A DNA stretch of 64,000 nucleotides from Alistipes sp. (GTDB lineage Bacteria; Bacteroidota; Bacteroidia; Bacteroidales; Rikenellaceae). Where the stretch lies: NCBI GenBank assembly GCA_017936685.1, contig JAGBFA010000001.1, forward strand, positions 148,144 to 212,143. The letters are read 5' to 3'. Below the pieces are notes generated by a model, which was not told where the DNA came from, did not search any database, and saw nothing but the letters and a program-made list of their open reading frames with translations. Positions 8,568 to 16,425 of this stretch are shown here, piece after piece. Each line of letters begins with the position of its first letter. Positions within the stretch are counted from its first letter, which is position 1. The translations under genes and the position numbers were made by a program.

Positions 8568-8591
8568 CTGTCGGCGGTGAGCCTCCGACAG
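8568..8591. other. Hairpin in 8447-8730 intergenic region
   Basis: CTGTCGGCGG (8568-8577) and CCTCCGACAG (8582-8591) form a 10-bp stem with one mismatch and a TGAG loop. The rest of this 284-base gap between two divergent small genes shows no open frame or recognised RNA. Confidence 0.4.
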
Positions 8592-8730
8592 TTCGCATGC
8601 CGTTTATTTTTTCAGGCCGAGAGACAACGTCGGCCGCCGGCAGACCGGCATCATTAATTGTTCTCACGGCATACCATATTGGAATGCGGTTTGCAGCACT
8701 CACGATGCCATTATTTAAAATAATATTGAT

Positions 8731-9165
8731 ATGAAAAGATTTTTATTATTCATCGCCTGTGCGGCCACGGCTTTCACCGCGAACGCCGCACCCCAGGAAG
8801 TAGACTTCGACAAACTGCCTAAAAACTCGCAGGAGTTCATACAAAAGAACTTCCCCGGCGAGAAGACAAAATCGGTGGAGATGGATCGCGAAGCCTCGTG
8901 GGACAAATACACCGTCTATTTCAACAGCGGCAACCAGGTATCGTTCGAGGGCGGCACGGGCGAGTGCTCGCAGATCATAATGAAAACCGGTGCTGTGCCC
9001 ATGACGGTGCTGCCGACCAAGGTGAAGAGCTATCTACTGGGCAAATATTCCAATTTGCAAGTGGTATCGTGGCAGACCACTGCCGACGGCAGCAAGGTAG
9101 GTTTGTCGGACAAGACATGGCTCGACTTCGACAAAGACGGAAACTTCGTCAAAGCCACGAAATAA
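8731..9165 (+). CDS. Secreted PepSY-like (DUF2874-type) protein
   Basis: 144 residues with a clear Sec signal peptide (cleavage near TANA-APQ, residue 20). The mature part resembles the PepSY-like, beta-lactamase-inhibitor-like family widespread in Bacteroidales: two similar alpha/beta units, each ending in a strand such as DKYTVYFNSGNQVSFEG and TWLDFDKDGNFVK, and the typical LPxxxxxxL helices (KLPKNSQEFI, VLPTKVKSYL). It is periplasmic or exported; the molecular role is not established. A rho-independent hairpin follows at 9187. Confidence 0.82.
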   Translation: MKRFLLFIACAATAFTANAAPQEVDFDKLPKNSQEFIQKNFPGEKTKSVEMDREASWDKYTVYFNSGNQVSFEGGTGECSQIIMKTGAVPMTVLPTKVKSYLLGKYSNLQVVSWQTTADGSKVGLSDKTWLDFDKDGNFVKATK

Positions 9166-9186
9166 CACCGCTATGGAAATGTCCGA

Positions 9187-9216
9187 GGGTCGCCCTGCAA
9201 AGGCGGCCCTTTTATT
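9187..9216 (+). terminator. Intrinsic terminator after PepSY-like gene
   Basis: GGGTCGCC (9187-9194) pairs with GGCGGCCC (9202-9209) with one G-T pair, followed by TTTTATT. Good rho-independent geometry on the + strand. Confidence 0.75.
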
Positions 9217-9236
9217 GTGTCCGTCAGCGGCGCAGG

Positions 9237-9268
9237 TTTGCTTATTCGCAGTAAATTCACTACCTTTA
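9237..9268 (+). promoter_or_regulatory. Bacteroidota-type promoter of LuxR-like gene
   Basis: TTTG at 9237-9240, 20-base spacer, then TACCTTTA at 9261-9268. This fits the TTTG/TAnnTTTG pattern (last base off). The ATG follows only 10 bases later, so the 5' leader should be just a few bases. Confidence 0.6.
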
Positions 9269-9277
9269 CCCTCGATT

Positions 9278-9868
9278 ATGAAACCACAGATCGCCGTCAT
9301 AGACAGCAACACGCTCAACTGCATGGCACTGCGCAGCATATTGTGCGACATGCTACCGTGGGCCGATGTTCTGACATACAACTCCATGGAGGAGTTCGGC
9401 TCGGAATCTCACGAAATGGTCGTCCACTACTTCGCAGGTGCGGAGATAGTGTTTCGCAACATGCCGATGTTTCAGGCCAACAAACGTCGCACGATAGTCA
9501 TCGTCGAGGGCGGCAGCAACACCTTTTCATTATCGGGATTCCGCACAATAGATGCCACCCAGAGCGAGGCCGGGATCGTCAAGGATATACTTCGCATACA
9601 CGAAAGCGGCCACCCAAGCGGACATCGCATGACCGCCGCACCAGCAGCGAACAATGCGGAGCACACCCTCTCGCAGCGCGAACGCGACGTGCTGGCACTG
9701 ATGGTCAAAGGTTATATCAACAAGGAGATCGCCGATCGGTTGAACATATCGACCACGACGGTCATATTCCACCGCAAGAACATATCTGAAAAACTCAACA
9801 CCCGCTCGATAGGACGACTGACGATCTACGCCGTCATCAACGGCATAGTGGATATTCGCGAGTTATAG
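9278..9868 (+). CDS. LuxR-type transcription regulator with degenerate receiver
   Basis: 196-residue protein. The N-terminal about 115 residues look like a receiver fold (IAVIDSNTLN at the start) but no acceptor Asp is evident in the expected position (the region reads FAGAEIVFRN), so it is probably not phosphorylated. The C-terminal LuxR/GerE helix-turn-helix is clear: LSQRERDVLALMVKGYINKEIADRLNIS, then TVIFHRKNISEKL. I chose the ATG at 9278 rather than upstream codons because it follows a good -7 element closely. Its stop overlaps the convergent HD gene by 6 bases. The target is unknown. Confidence 0.85.
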   Translation: MKPQIAVIDSNTLNCMALRSILCDMLPWADVLTYNSMEEFGSESHEMVVHYFAGAEIVFRNMPMFQANKRRTIVIVEGGSNTFSLSGFRTIDATQSEAGIVKDILRIHESGHPSGHRMTAAPAANNAEHTLSQRERDVLALMVKGYINKEIADRLNISTTTVIFHRKNISEKLNTRSIGRLTIYAVINGIVDIREL

Positions 9869-10501
9869 ACCGGCCGTAAGGGCATCGTATATGGCATCGA
9901 ACGCGCGGCGTATGCCCTCGCCGTCCTCTATCAGCCGGCGAAACTCCTCCAAACGACGGGCATTGTCCGATTCGGGAATCCACAACCGCAGATAACCCTC
10001 CCGCCCGTATTTTCCGACAAGATGCGACATGCAACGCTCGAAATTCTCGTCGCGCGTCATCTCGGGGTAGTGCGCCAAGGTGTATTGCACGGTGCGGCGC
10101 AGCGTCACCTCGGCATCTATCTGGCGGTCGGCCTCGGCCACGATGCGGCCGTAGATCGAACGGGGTTCGTGGTCGGAAGAGGCACGGTGATCCTCCGCCG
10201 CATCGGCCATGACGGCTATCTGAGCAGGCGTAAACCAGCGGCGCAGTTCACTGTCGGCGAGTATGATACACCGCGACACCTCATGATGATGTTCACGTCC
10301 CTCCGCCAGTCCCGTATCGTGATACGCGGCAATGGCATAGACCATGTTTTCGTCGACATCGTAGTGTTCGGCCAAAGCCATGCTTTGCGATATTACGGCG
10401 CGCACATGATCCTCGTCATGCGCCGCATCGAACGCCGAATAGCGCGGTATGATATTTTGTTCGATGTATTGTCTCAAATCCCTATCGACTCCCTTACACA
10501 T
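9863..10501 (-). CDS. HD-domain metal-dependent phosphohydrolase
   Basis: 212-residue HD-superfamily protein. Metal ligands visible: His27 and the HD pair in AAHDEDHV, HDTGLAE (about residues 61-67), EHHHEV, and an Asp near residue 123 (VAEADRQ). It is compact, single-domain, cytosolic. The family includes nucleotide and cyclic-nucleotide hydrolases; the substrate cannot be assigned. The ATG is at 10499-10501; the 3' end overlaps the LuxR-like gene tail to tail. Confidence 0.8.
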   Translation of the reverse strand: MCKGVDRDLRQYIEQNIIPRYSAFDAAHDEDHVRAVISQSMALAEHYDVDENMVYAIAAYHDTGLAEGREHHHEVSRCIILADSELRRWFTPAQIAVMADAAEDHRASSDHEPRSIYGRIVAEADRQIDAEVTLRRTVQYTLAHYPEMTRDENFERCMSHLVGKYGREGYLRLWIPESDNARRLEEFRRLIEDGEGIRRAFDAIYDALTAGL

Positions 10502-10659
10502 AAAACTTCTATTTTCTCAGAGACAAAAATAGTCAAAATTAACGACCGCAACAAACTGCGAAAGATATTAGTTAGGAGACTATTTTGATATCTTTTATTG
10601 TAATAAGGCTAATCGGAAATAAATTCCTATTTTATGAAAGGCAACTGAAATATTTTTAC

Positions 10660-10667
10660 TACCTTTG
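10660..10667 (+). promoter_or_regulatory. -7 promoter element of the glycan cluster
   Basis: TACCTTTG matches the Bacteroidota -7 consensus; no clear TTTG is seen 20 bases upstream. If used, the transcript has a leader of about 180 bases that includes the G9 tract. Confidence 0.5.
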
Positions 10668-10677
10668 CACATATATA

Positions 10678-10806
10678 ATGTATGGCAGAATGTATTGTTC
10701 AAAAAGTCTTTTAAAAATACGCAAACTCCTGATAATCACGAATCCGATCACTGTCACAATGGGGGGGGGTAATTCCGGCCGGAAACTGCTTGCAGTCATG
10801 TTTTAA
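10678..10806 (+). CDS. Possible 42-residue leader peptide read through the G9 tract
   Basis: An ATG lies 10 bases after the -7 element and opens a frame of 42 codons ending at the TAA at 10804-10806, 48 bases before wbpA. The frame begins MYGRMYCSKSLLK and passes the poly-G run (MGGGNSGRK). Gain or loss of one G would move the stop. No homologue is known to me; it may be a chance frame or a regulatory leader ORF. Confidence 0.3.
   Translation: MYGRMYCSKSLLKIRKLLIITNPITVTMGGGNSGRKLLAVMF
10761..10769 (+). repeat. Homopolymer G9 tract in the cluster leader
   Basis: Nine consecutive G within the 13-base string ATGGGGGGGGGTA. The same 13 bases occur inside the flippase gene (14563-14575). Runs of this length are prone to slipped-strand mispairing. 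Confidence 0.9.
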
Positions 10807-10854
10807 TTGCGGACAGTAATACAACTGGCGTATAGGAACAAAAAAGAATTAAAC

Positions 10855-12180
10855 ATGGCTTATAATAATACCGAAATTTTATTGAAGAAAATTGCCGATC
10901 GGCAAATCCGTGCAGGAGTCATAGGCCTTGGTTATGTCGGATTGCCGCTGGCCGTAGAGATAGCGAAAGCGGGCTTCAAGACTATCGGTTTCGATATTAA
11001 TGAAAAGAGAATCGATTCGGTCAATCAAGGGCGCAACTATATCGGAGATGTTGTCGACTCCGACTTGAAAATGCTTGTAGAGAAGGGCATGCTTGCCGCT
11101 ACGACAGATTGCAGCGAAATCGGCGAGGTCGATTTTGCGGCTATTTGCGTGCCCACACCGCTTGATGCGAACCGTCAGCCGGACATCAGTCATGTGGAAT
11201 CATCGGTAAAATCGATAGCAGAACATCTCCGCAAAGGAATGATAGTGGTTCTTGAATCGACCACATATCCCGGTACCACAGAGGAGGTGGTGAAGCCGAT
11301 CCTCGAATCATCGGGGCTGAAATGCGGCGAGGACTTCTATCTCGGCTTCTCTCCCGAGCGTGTCGATCCGGGCAACGCAATCTATAAAACCAAAAACATC
11401 ACCAAAGTGGTGGGCGGTCTGGGAGATGATGCCGGCTTCCTCATCTCTGCCATGTATGAGGCGGTGTTGGGAAATAAGGTATGCCGCGTCTCTTCTCCCA
11501 CCGTGGCAGAAATGACCAAAATGCTGGAAAACTCCTACCGCAACGTCAATATCGGACTAATCAACGAATTTGCCGTTTTCTGCAATAAAGTGGGTATCGA
11601 CATATGGGAAGTGATAGAAGCCGCAAAGACCAAACCCTTCGGCTTCGCCCCGTTCTATCCGGGTCCCGGATTAGGCGGTCAATGCATACCTGTCGATCCC
11701 CATTATCTGAATTATAAAGCGCACGCGGCGGATTACAAATTCTCGATAATAGAGGCATCGATCAAGATCAACAACAGTATGCCCGAATATTGTGTGAAAC
11801 GTATCGGAGAGATGCTCAGCCGCCGATTCGGCAAGACGCTCAACGGTTCAAGAGTGCTTATACTCGGCGTAACATACAAACAGGATATCGACGATTGCAG
11901 CGAGTCACCGGCAATCAAGATAATCGATAAGTTGCACGCAGAAGGTGCCGACACACTATTCTTCGACCCGTATATTTCTGAGTTCGTTCATCACGGCAAA
12001 GTATGCTATGGAGAGAAAGAGCTGACGTCCGAACTTATACGGAGCGTCGACATAGCGGTTATCGCCACCCCTCACAGTAAGGTGGACTACGGATTCGTGC
12101 AGCGTCATGCCAAGGCTATTCTCGACACCAGAAACGCGACAAGCCATCTTGCCGACAGAGACAATATAGAACTGCTTTAA
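10855..12180 (+). CDS. wbpA: UDP-N-acetylglucosamine 6-dehydrogenase (WbpA type)
   Basis: Oxidises UDP-GlcNAc to UDP-GlcNAc-uronate with two NAD+. 441 residues from the ATG at 10855 (MAYNNTEILL). Rossmann motif GLGYVGLP at residues 24-31; thioester-forming catalytic Cys277 in GLGGQCIPVDPHYL; C-terminal UDP-binding domain with VLILGVTYKQDIDD. The sequence is closer to the WbpA/WecC group than to UDP-glucose dehydrogenase, judged by these blocks and by the neighbouring wbpD/wbpE genes. First gene of the cluster; an upstream in-frame codon at 10807 is not used in my view because it adds an unrelated 16-residue leader. Confidence 0.92.
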   Translation: MAYNNTEILLKKIADRQIRAGVIGLGYVGLPLAVEIAKAGFKTIGFDINEKRIDSVNQGRNYIGDVVDSDLKMLVEKGMLAATTDCSEIGEVDFAAICVPTPLDANRQPDISHVESSVKSIAEHLRKGMIVVLESTTYPGTTEEVVKPILESSGLKCGEDFYLGFSPERVDPGNAIYKTKNITKVVGGLGDDAGFLISAMYEAVLGNKVCRVSSPTVAEMTKMLENSYRNVNIGLINEFAVFCNKVGIDIWEVIEAAKTKPFGFAPFYPGPGLGGQCIPVDPHYLNYKAHAADYKFSIIEASIKINNSMPEYCVKRIGEMLSRRFGKTLNGSRVLILGVTYKQDIDDCSESPAIKIIDKLHAEGADTLFFDPYISEFVHHGKVCYGEKELTSELIRSVDIAVIATPHSKVDYGFVQRHAKAILDTRNATSHLADRDNIELL

Positions 12181-12189
12181 TCATCGGAT

Positions 12190-12753
12190 ATGGAAGACAA
12201 GAGGTATTTTGTACACCCGTCGAGCTATATCGATGATAATGTGTCGGTGGGCGACGGCACGAAAATATGGTACTTTTGTCATGTGCAGTCGGGTGCATCG
12301 ATAGGACGCAACTGTTCTTTGGGACAGAACGTGAATATAGGCAACGGTGTAAAGATCGGTAATGGGGTGAGAATCCAAAACAATGTATCGGTCTATGAGG
12401 GCGTTGAACTTGAAGACAATGTATTTTGCGGTCCGTCTGTGGGATTTACCAACGTCAAAGCTCCGCGTGCGCATTTTCCGGCACATGGAGTATATGCCAG
12501 AACGCTCATAAAGCAAGGGGCATCGTTATGTGCGAACTGTACTATAATTTGCGGCCATACCGTAGGTCGCAGCGCAATGGTGGCCGCAGGTGCCGTGGTG
12601 ACGAAAGATGTCAAGGACTATGCGCTTATGGTCGGTGTGCCTGCCCGACAAGTAGGGTGGGTGTGCGAATGCGGCCGGAGGTTAGACGAAACCCTGGCAT
12701 GCCCGTGCGGAAGATCATACTATCTTGACGGAGAGTATTTAAAGATGTATTGA
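12190..12753 (+). CDS. wbpD: UDP-3-amino-GlcNAcA N-acetyltransferase (WbpD type)
   Basis: Left-handed beta-helix acyltransferase that acetylates the C3 amino group of UDP-2-acetamido-3-amino-2,3-dideoxyglucuronate. 187 residues; hexapeptide repeats run from about residue 10 to 140 (IGRNCSLGQNVNIGNGVKIGNG), followed by VFCGPSVGFTNVKAPRA, a hallmark of this subgroup. The tail carries CECG...CPCG, a possible metal-binding knuckle. It starts 9 bases after wbpA and ends 2 bases before wbpE, so translation is probably coupled. Confidence 0.9.
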   Translation: MEDKRYFVHPSSYIDDNVSVGDGTKIWYFCHVQSGASIGRNCSLGQNVNIGNGVKIGNGVRIQNNVSVYEGVELEDNVFCGPSVGFTNVKAPRAHFPAHGVYARTLIKQGASLCANCTIICGHTVGRSAMVAAGAVVTKDVKDYALMVGVPARQVGWVCECGRRLDETLACPCGRSYYLDGEYLKMY

Positions 12754-12755
12754 CT

Positions 12756-13919
12756 ATGCAGTTCAGGGATTTAAGCCGGCAGTATCAAGCCTTGAAAGCA
12801 GACATAGACAGGGCCATGCTCGACGTGGCGGCATCAAGTGCCTATATAATGGGACACCATGTGCAGGAACTCGAAAGAGAGCTTGCCGAATATGCGGGTA
12901 CGAGACACTGCATATCGTGCGCCAGCGGTACCGATGCCCTGACACTTGCTCTTAAAGCATGGGGCGTCAAACGGGGAGATGCCGTGTTTGTCCCCGATTT
13001 CACATTCTTTGCCTCGGCGGAAGCGGTCTCGCGTGAAGGGGCGACCCCTGTTTTTGTCGATATCGACCGCGAGACATTCAATATCGACCCCGCGGATCTC
13101 GAAAATAAAATCGAAGCGACGATTCGCAAAGGATTGTTGGTTCCCAAAGTAATAATCACGGTCGATCTGTTCGGGCTTCCCGCCAATTATCCTGTCATAC
13201 GCAGGATCGCCCGAAAACACCGTCTGCTCATACTCGAAGACGGTGCACAGGGTTTCGGCGGCAGTATAAACGGCAAACGCAACTGTTCGTTCGGCGACAT
13301 CTCGACCACCTCGTTCTTTCCGAGCAAGCCGCTCGGGTGCTATGGCGACGGAGGTGCCTGTTTCACCGACAACGACGAATGGGCTGCTCTGATGGACTCC
13401 TACCGCATGCACGGAAAAGGCTCCTCAAAATACGAGAATGTCCGCATAGGCATGAACTCACGTCTGGATACGATTCAGGCCTCGATCATTCAAGTCAAGC
13501 TGAAAGCCTTTGCCGAAGAGCTTGCGGCTGTCAACAAGGCTGCGGCAGAGTATACAGCCCGTCTGAAAAACATCGTGCAGACACCGGCTGTTCCGGCCGG
13601 CTTCATGTCGAGCTGGACGCAGTACACCATCAAACTGAACGACAAAACCGAACGCGACGGGTTGCAGGCATATCTCCACTCACAGGAGATACCGTCGAGG
13701 GTTTACTATCCTGCTCCGATACACAGGCAGGTTGCATACGCGAATCTCGGTATATCAGAGGCGGAGTGTCCGGTTGCCGACGAGTTGTGCGAGACTGTCC
13801 TCTCCCTGCCGATGCACCCCTATATTTCATTGGAGGAGATCGACGAGGTCTGCAACGCAATCGAACGGTTCCTGCATCGGAGAGAAGGTGCCGGAGAAAA
13901 TATGGCAGCACTCCGATAA
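12756..13919 (+). CDS. wbpE: DegT/DnrJ aminotransferase (WbpE type)
   Basis: PLP-dependent aminotransferase that installs the C3 amino group on the 3-keto UDP-GlcNAcA made by WbpB. 387 residues from the ATG at 12756. PLP contacts: CASGTDALTLAL (phosphate loop), Asp162 in LEDGAQGFG, and Schiff-base Lys191 in FFPSKPLGCYGDGG. Other family blocks: SRLDTIQASI and YYPAPIHRQ. It sits directly after wbpD; its partner oxidoreductase lies 4.6 kb downstream, with four transport/transferase genes between them. Confidence 0.92.
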   Translation: MQFRDLSRQYQALKADIDRAMLDVAASSAYIMGHHVQELERELAEYAGTRHCISCASGTDALTLALKAWGVKRGDAVFVPDFTFFASAEAVSREGATPVFVDIDRETFNIDPADLENKIEATIRKGLLVPKVIITVDLFGLPANYPVIRRIARKHRLLILEDGAQGFGGSINGKRNCSFGDISTTSFFPSKPLGCYGDGGACFTDNDEWAALMDSYRMHGKGSSKYENVRIGMNSRLDTIQASIIQVKLKAFAEELAAVNKAAAEYTARLKNIVQTPAVPAGFMSSWTQYTIKLNDKTERDGLQAYLHSQEIPSRVYYPAPIHRQVAYANLGISEAECPVADELCETVLSLPMHPYISLEEIDEVCNAIERFLHRREGAGENMAALR

Positions 13920-13942
13920 ACGACATAAACAGGCGCGCAAGT

Positions 13943-15211
13943 ATGAGATCCTATTCGGATAATACTCTTTTCGGGAATATCCTCAAACTTATATCGGGAG
14001 AGGCTATCGGCAGAGTCATCGGGTTCATGGCGGCACCAGTCATCACACGACTGTACACACCGTCGGACTTCGGCATACTTGCAGTCTTCACATCATTATG
14101 CGCTCTGTGCTATCCATTCGGTACGCTTAAATATAATCTGGCCATACCATTGCATTCCAATGAAAAGATCGGCATCAATTCATTGGCGGCGTGTATCATG
14201 ATACTGACCATCAATACTGCGATCATCGTTCTCGTCCTCGTTTTTTTCCATTCGCCGGTTCTTTCGTTTTTCTCGTCCGAAAGCATAGCGGCTTTCTGGT
14301 ATTTCATTCCATTGGCATTATTCTTTGGCGGAATGTCCGATATACTATCCTATTATTCCACCCGCTACCGCGACTTTTCAACTATTGCCAAAGTTACGGT
14401 CGTTCAAAAAGCTGTCGGGGCATTGACCAAAATAGTTCTCGGAGTGTTACGTTTCAATGTAATAGGTTTGCTCATAGGAAACATCTTGGCGGGAAGCGGA
14501 GGACTTGCCTTATATATACACACCTATTGGAAAAGATTGAAAGCCAGCGCACGCAATGTGACATGGGGGGGGGTACGGTTCGTACTTAAAAGATATATGG
14601 ATTTCCCATTATACCGGGTTCCGTCACAAATACTTGCCAATGCAGCGAAAAGCATTCCCATTCTATATTTTACGTGGCATTTCGGCACCGATACGACCGG
14701 CCAGATCAGTTTGGCAATAACCATGTTGTCCGTACCGATTGCAATCGCATGTACGACTGTGGGCAAAGCGTTCTATGGCGAGATCGCATCGTTGGGGATA
14801 AAACGCAGCAGGGAGATATCGGCTCTTACCGTGCGGATAATGATCAAGCTCTTTGCAATCGGCATCGTTCCTTTCACGCTTATCGTTTGTTTCGGACCGT
14901 GGATATTCCAAACCTTTTTCGGTGCCGAATGGACGCAGGCGGGAACTTTGGCGCGTTATCTCTGTTTTTATCTGATATTCCGGTTTGTTTACAGCCCGAT
15001 AAGCGACGGCATATTCAATGTGTTCGAGCGACAAAAGTTCGTATTCCGGTTAGAAGTGTCGCGTATTGCGATTGTCGCATCGAGCCTCTTCATATCCTAT
15101 TTCTACGACTTTTCCGTCGCCGGCACTATTATCATTTACAGTCTCGCACTTACGGTTCAATATATTCTCTCTATTATTCTTGTTTTTTATATTTTAAGAA
15201 AAACACGATGA
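13943..15211 (+). CDS. Wzx-type polysaccharide flippase
   Basis: 422-residue polytopic membrane protein of the oligosaccharide flippase (MOP) superfamily, predicted 12 membrane helices. It begins MRSYSDNTLFGNILKLISGEAIGR with the typical ITRLYTPSDFGILAVF block of Wzx/RfbX proteins. Expected role: moving undecaprenyl-linked repeat units across the inner membrane. The coding sequence contains nine consecutive G at 14565-14573, read here in frame as Trp-Gly-Gly-Val; any length change would truncate the protein near its middle. Its stop overlaps the next gene's ATG. No Wzy polymerase is found in the window. Confidence 0.88.
   Translation: MRSYSDNTLFGNILKLISGEAIGRVIGFMAAPVITRLYTPSDFGILAVFTSLCALCYPFGTLKYNLAIPLHSNEKIGINSLAACIMILTINTAIIVLVLVFFHSPVLSFFSSESIAAFWYFIPLALFFGGMSDILSYYSTRYRDFSTIAKVTVVQKAVGALTKIVLGVLRFNVIGLLIGNILAGSGGLALYIHTYWKRLKASARNVTWGGVRFVLKRYMDFPLYRVPSQILANAAKSIPILYFTWHFGTDTTGQISLAITMLSVPIAIACTTVGKAFYGEIASLGIKRSREISALTVRIMIKLFAIGIVPFTLIVCFGPWIFQTFFGAEWTQAGTLARYLCFYLIFRFVYSPISDGIFNVFERQKFVFRLEVSRIAIVASSLFISYFYDFSVAGTIIIYSLALTVQYILSIILVFYILRKTR
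14565..14573 (+). repeat. Homopolymer G9 tract inside the flippase gene
   Basis: Nine G inside codons for Trp-Gly-Gly-Val, about codon 208 of 422. It shares the 13-base string ATGGGGGGGGGTA with the leader tract at 10759-10771. In the given sequence the frame is intact (ON state). Confidence 0.92.
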
Positions 15212-16401
15212 TGAAGAAAACAATTATTCATGTCGCCCCATTCCCCATTCAGAATATGGGAAAAGGCAAAGGTAGAGTTTCCACTTTACTGCCTCTCAGA
15301 GGGTTAGTTGAAAATGGATATGACAACATCTATATAACCAATAGTCCTTATGCAAGTCCGAATGACTCGGAACAGGGGATAGAAGTCGTTAAAATAAAGG
15401 ATCCGTTTACAAAGACGAACTATGCCTACACGAGATTATATATGTGGTTTTTTTATTATCCAATAATTTATCCGCTTTTTCTATATCATGCCATAAGAAG
15501 GGGCAAAAGCAGGAATGTGGTTGCTGTCTGTTGCCATTCATATTATTTGGCTTTTGTGGGATACATACTTTCAAAAATATTTAAGGCAAAATATATTTCA
15601 AAATTCTATGGTATGGGAATGCCAAGTGCTCCCGGGCACCCTGACTTAGTGCGTAAGGCCGCTTGTTGGTATCCTACCGATTTGTTTATCATCACAAATG
15701 ATGGTTCAAATGGATATGAATATGCAAGGAAAAGAGGTGTACCTCCTCATAAAATAGCTTTCCTTCGTAATGGAATAGACAAACCGGAGAATCTGCGAAA
15801 GGACGAACGCTTGTATAAAGAGCTTGCACCGAACAATGAAAAACTTTTACTCTCTGTCTCGCGGTTAGTCAGTTCAAAAAATGTAGATAAAATAATAGAC
15901 GCGTTCTATGAAGTATCGAAAATCTTACCCAATACACGATTAGTTATTGTTGGCGATGGTTTGAAACGGAAGGAGTTGGAAATAAAGGCCTCCAAGTTGG
16001 GCATCTCTGATCGTATCAGTTTTGTCGGAGCAATCTATCATAAAGATGTATTCAGATATCAAAGTATAGCCGATCTGTTTATTAGTATGAATGGTATCAG
16101 CAGTCTTTCTAATCCTGTTTTTGAGGCAATGTCATGCGGGAAATGCGTTATAGCCTTAGATAGGGGTGCCACCCGCGAATTGATCAAAGACGGAGAAAAC
16201 GGAATCGTAATAACATCGCCCGAGGAGTTGAAAAACGCGATAATAAAACTTCTTTCTGATCCCGATCGGATTGCCCGATTGGGATTGGAAGCGAAAAAGA
16301 CAATCGCTTCATGGCCTTCTTGGGAAGAACGGGTTCAGCAGGAAGTAGAGATGATAAACCGTTTATGCGATAACAAAACTCCGTTGATTGTCAGCCGGTA
16401 G
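15208..16401 (+). CDS. Glycosyltransferase family 4 (GT-B fold)
   Basis: 397-residue cytosolic or membrane-associated glycosyltransferase. The C-terminal half is typical GT4: LLSVSRLVSSKNVDKIIDAF, LVIVGDGLKRKELE, RISFVGAI, and the nucleotide-sugar-binding SNPVFEAMSCGKCVIA with the E-x7-E pattern. Start is the ATGATG at 15208/15211; the first overlaps the flippase stop. The gene is clearly more AT-rich than its neighbours, with codon use such as AAA/ATA/TTT, suggesting separate acquisition. Sugar donor and acceptor cannot be deduced. Confidence 0.9.
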   Translation: MMKKTIIHVAPFPIQNMGKGKGRVSTLLPLRGLVENGYDNIYITNSPYASPNDSEQGIEVVKIKDPFTKTNYAYTRLYMWFFYYPIIYPLFLYHAIRRGKSRNVVAVCCHSYYLAFVGYILSKIFKAKYISKFYGMGMPSAPGHPDLVRKAACWYPTDLFIITNDGSNGYEYARKRGVPPHKIAFLRNGIDKPENLRKDERLYKELAPNNEKLLLSVSRLVSSKNVDKIIDAFYEVSKILPNTRLVIVGDGLKRKELEIKASKLGISDRISFVGAIYHKDVFRYQSIADLFISMNGISSLSNPVFEAMSCGKCVIALDRGATRELIKDGENGIVITSPEELKNAIIKLLSDPDRIARLGLEAKKTIASWPSWEERVQQEVEMINRLCDNKTPLIVSR

Positions 16402-16425
16402 ATCAAATTCAAATGCAGCAAGAAG

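Larger units (their letters stand above)
10502..10854. other. 353-base leader region of the glycan cluster
   Basis: Gap between the divergent HD gene and the first glycan gene. It is distinctly AT-rich. It holds a likely -7 element TACCTTTG at 10660-10667, a short open frame at 10678-10806 and a run of nine G at 10761-10769. No UpxY/UpxZ-type regulator gene is present. Confidence 0.7.

Noticed and set aside
13337-13942. Long upstream extension of the flippase frame
   Set aside because: These codons overlap wbpE in another frame and encode no conserved sequence; the flippase-like protein begins at the ATG at 13943.
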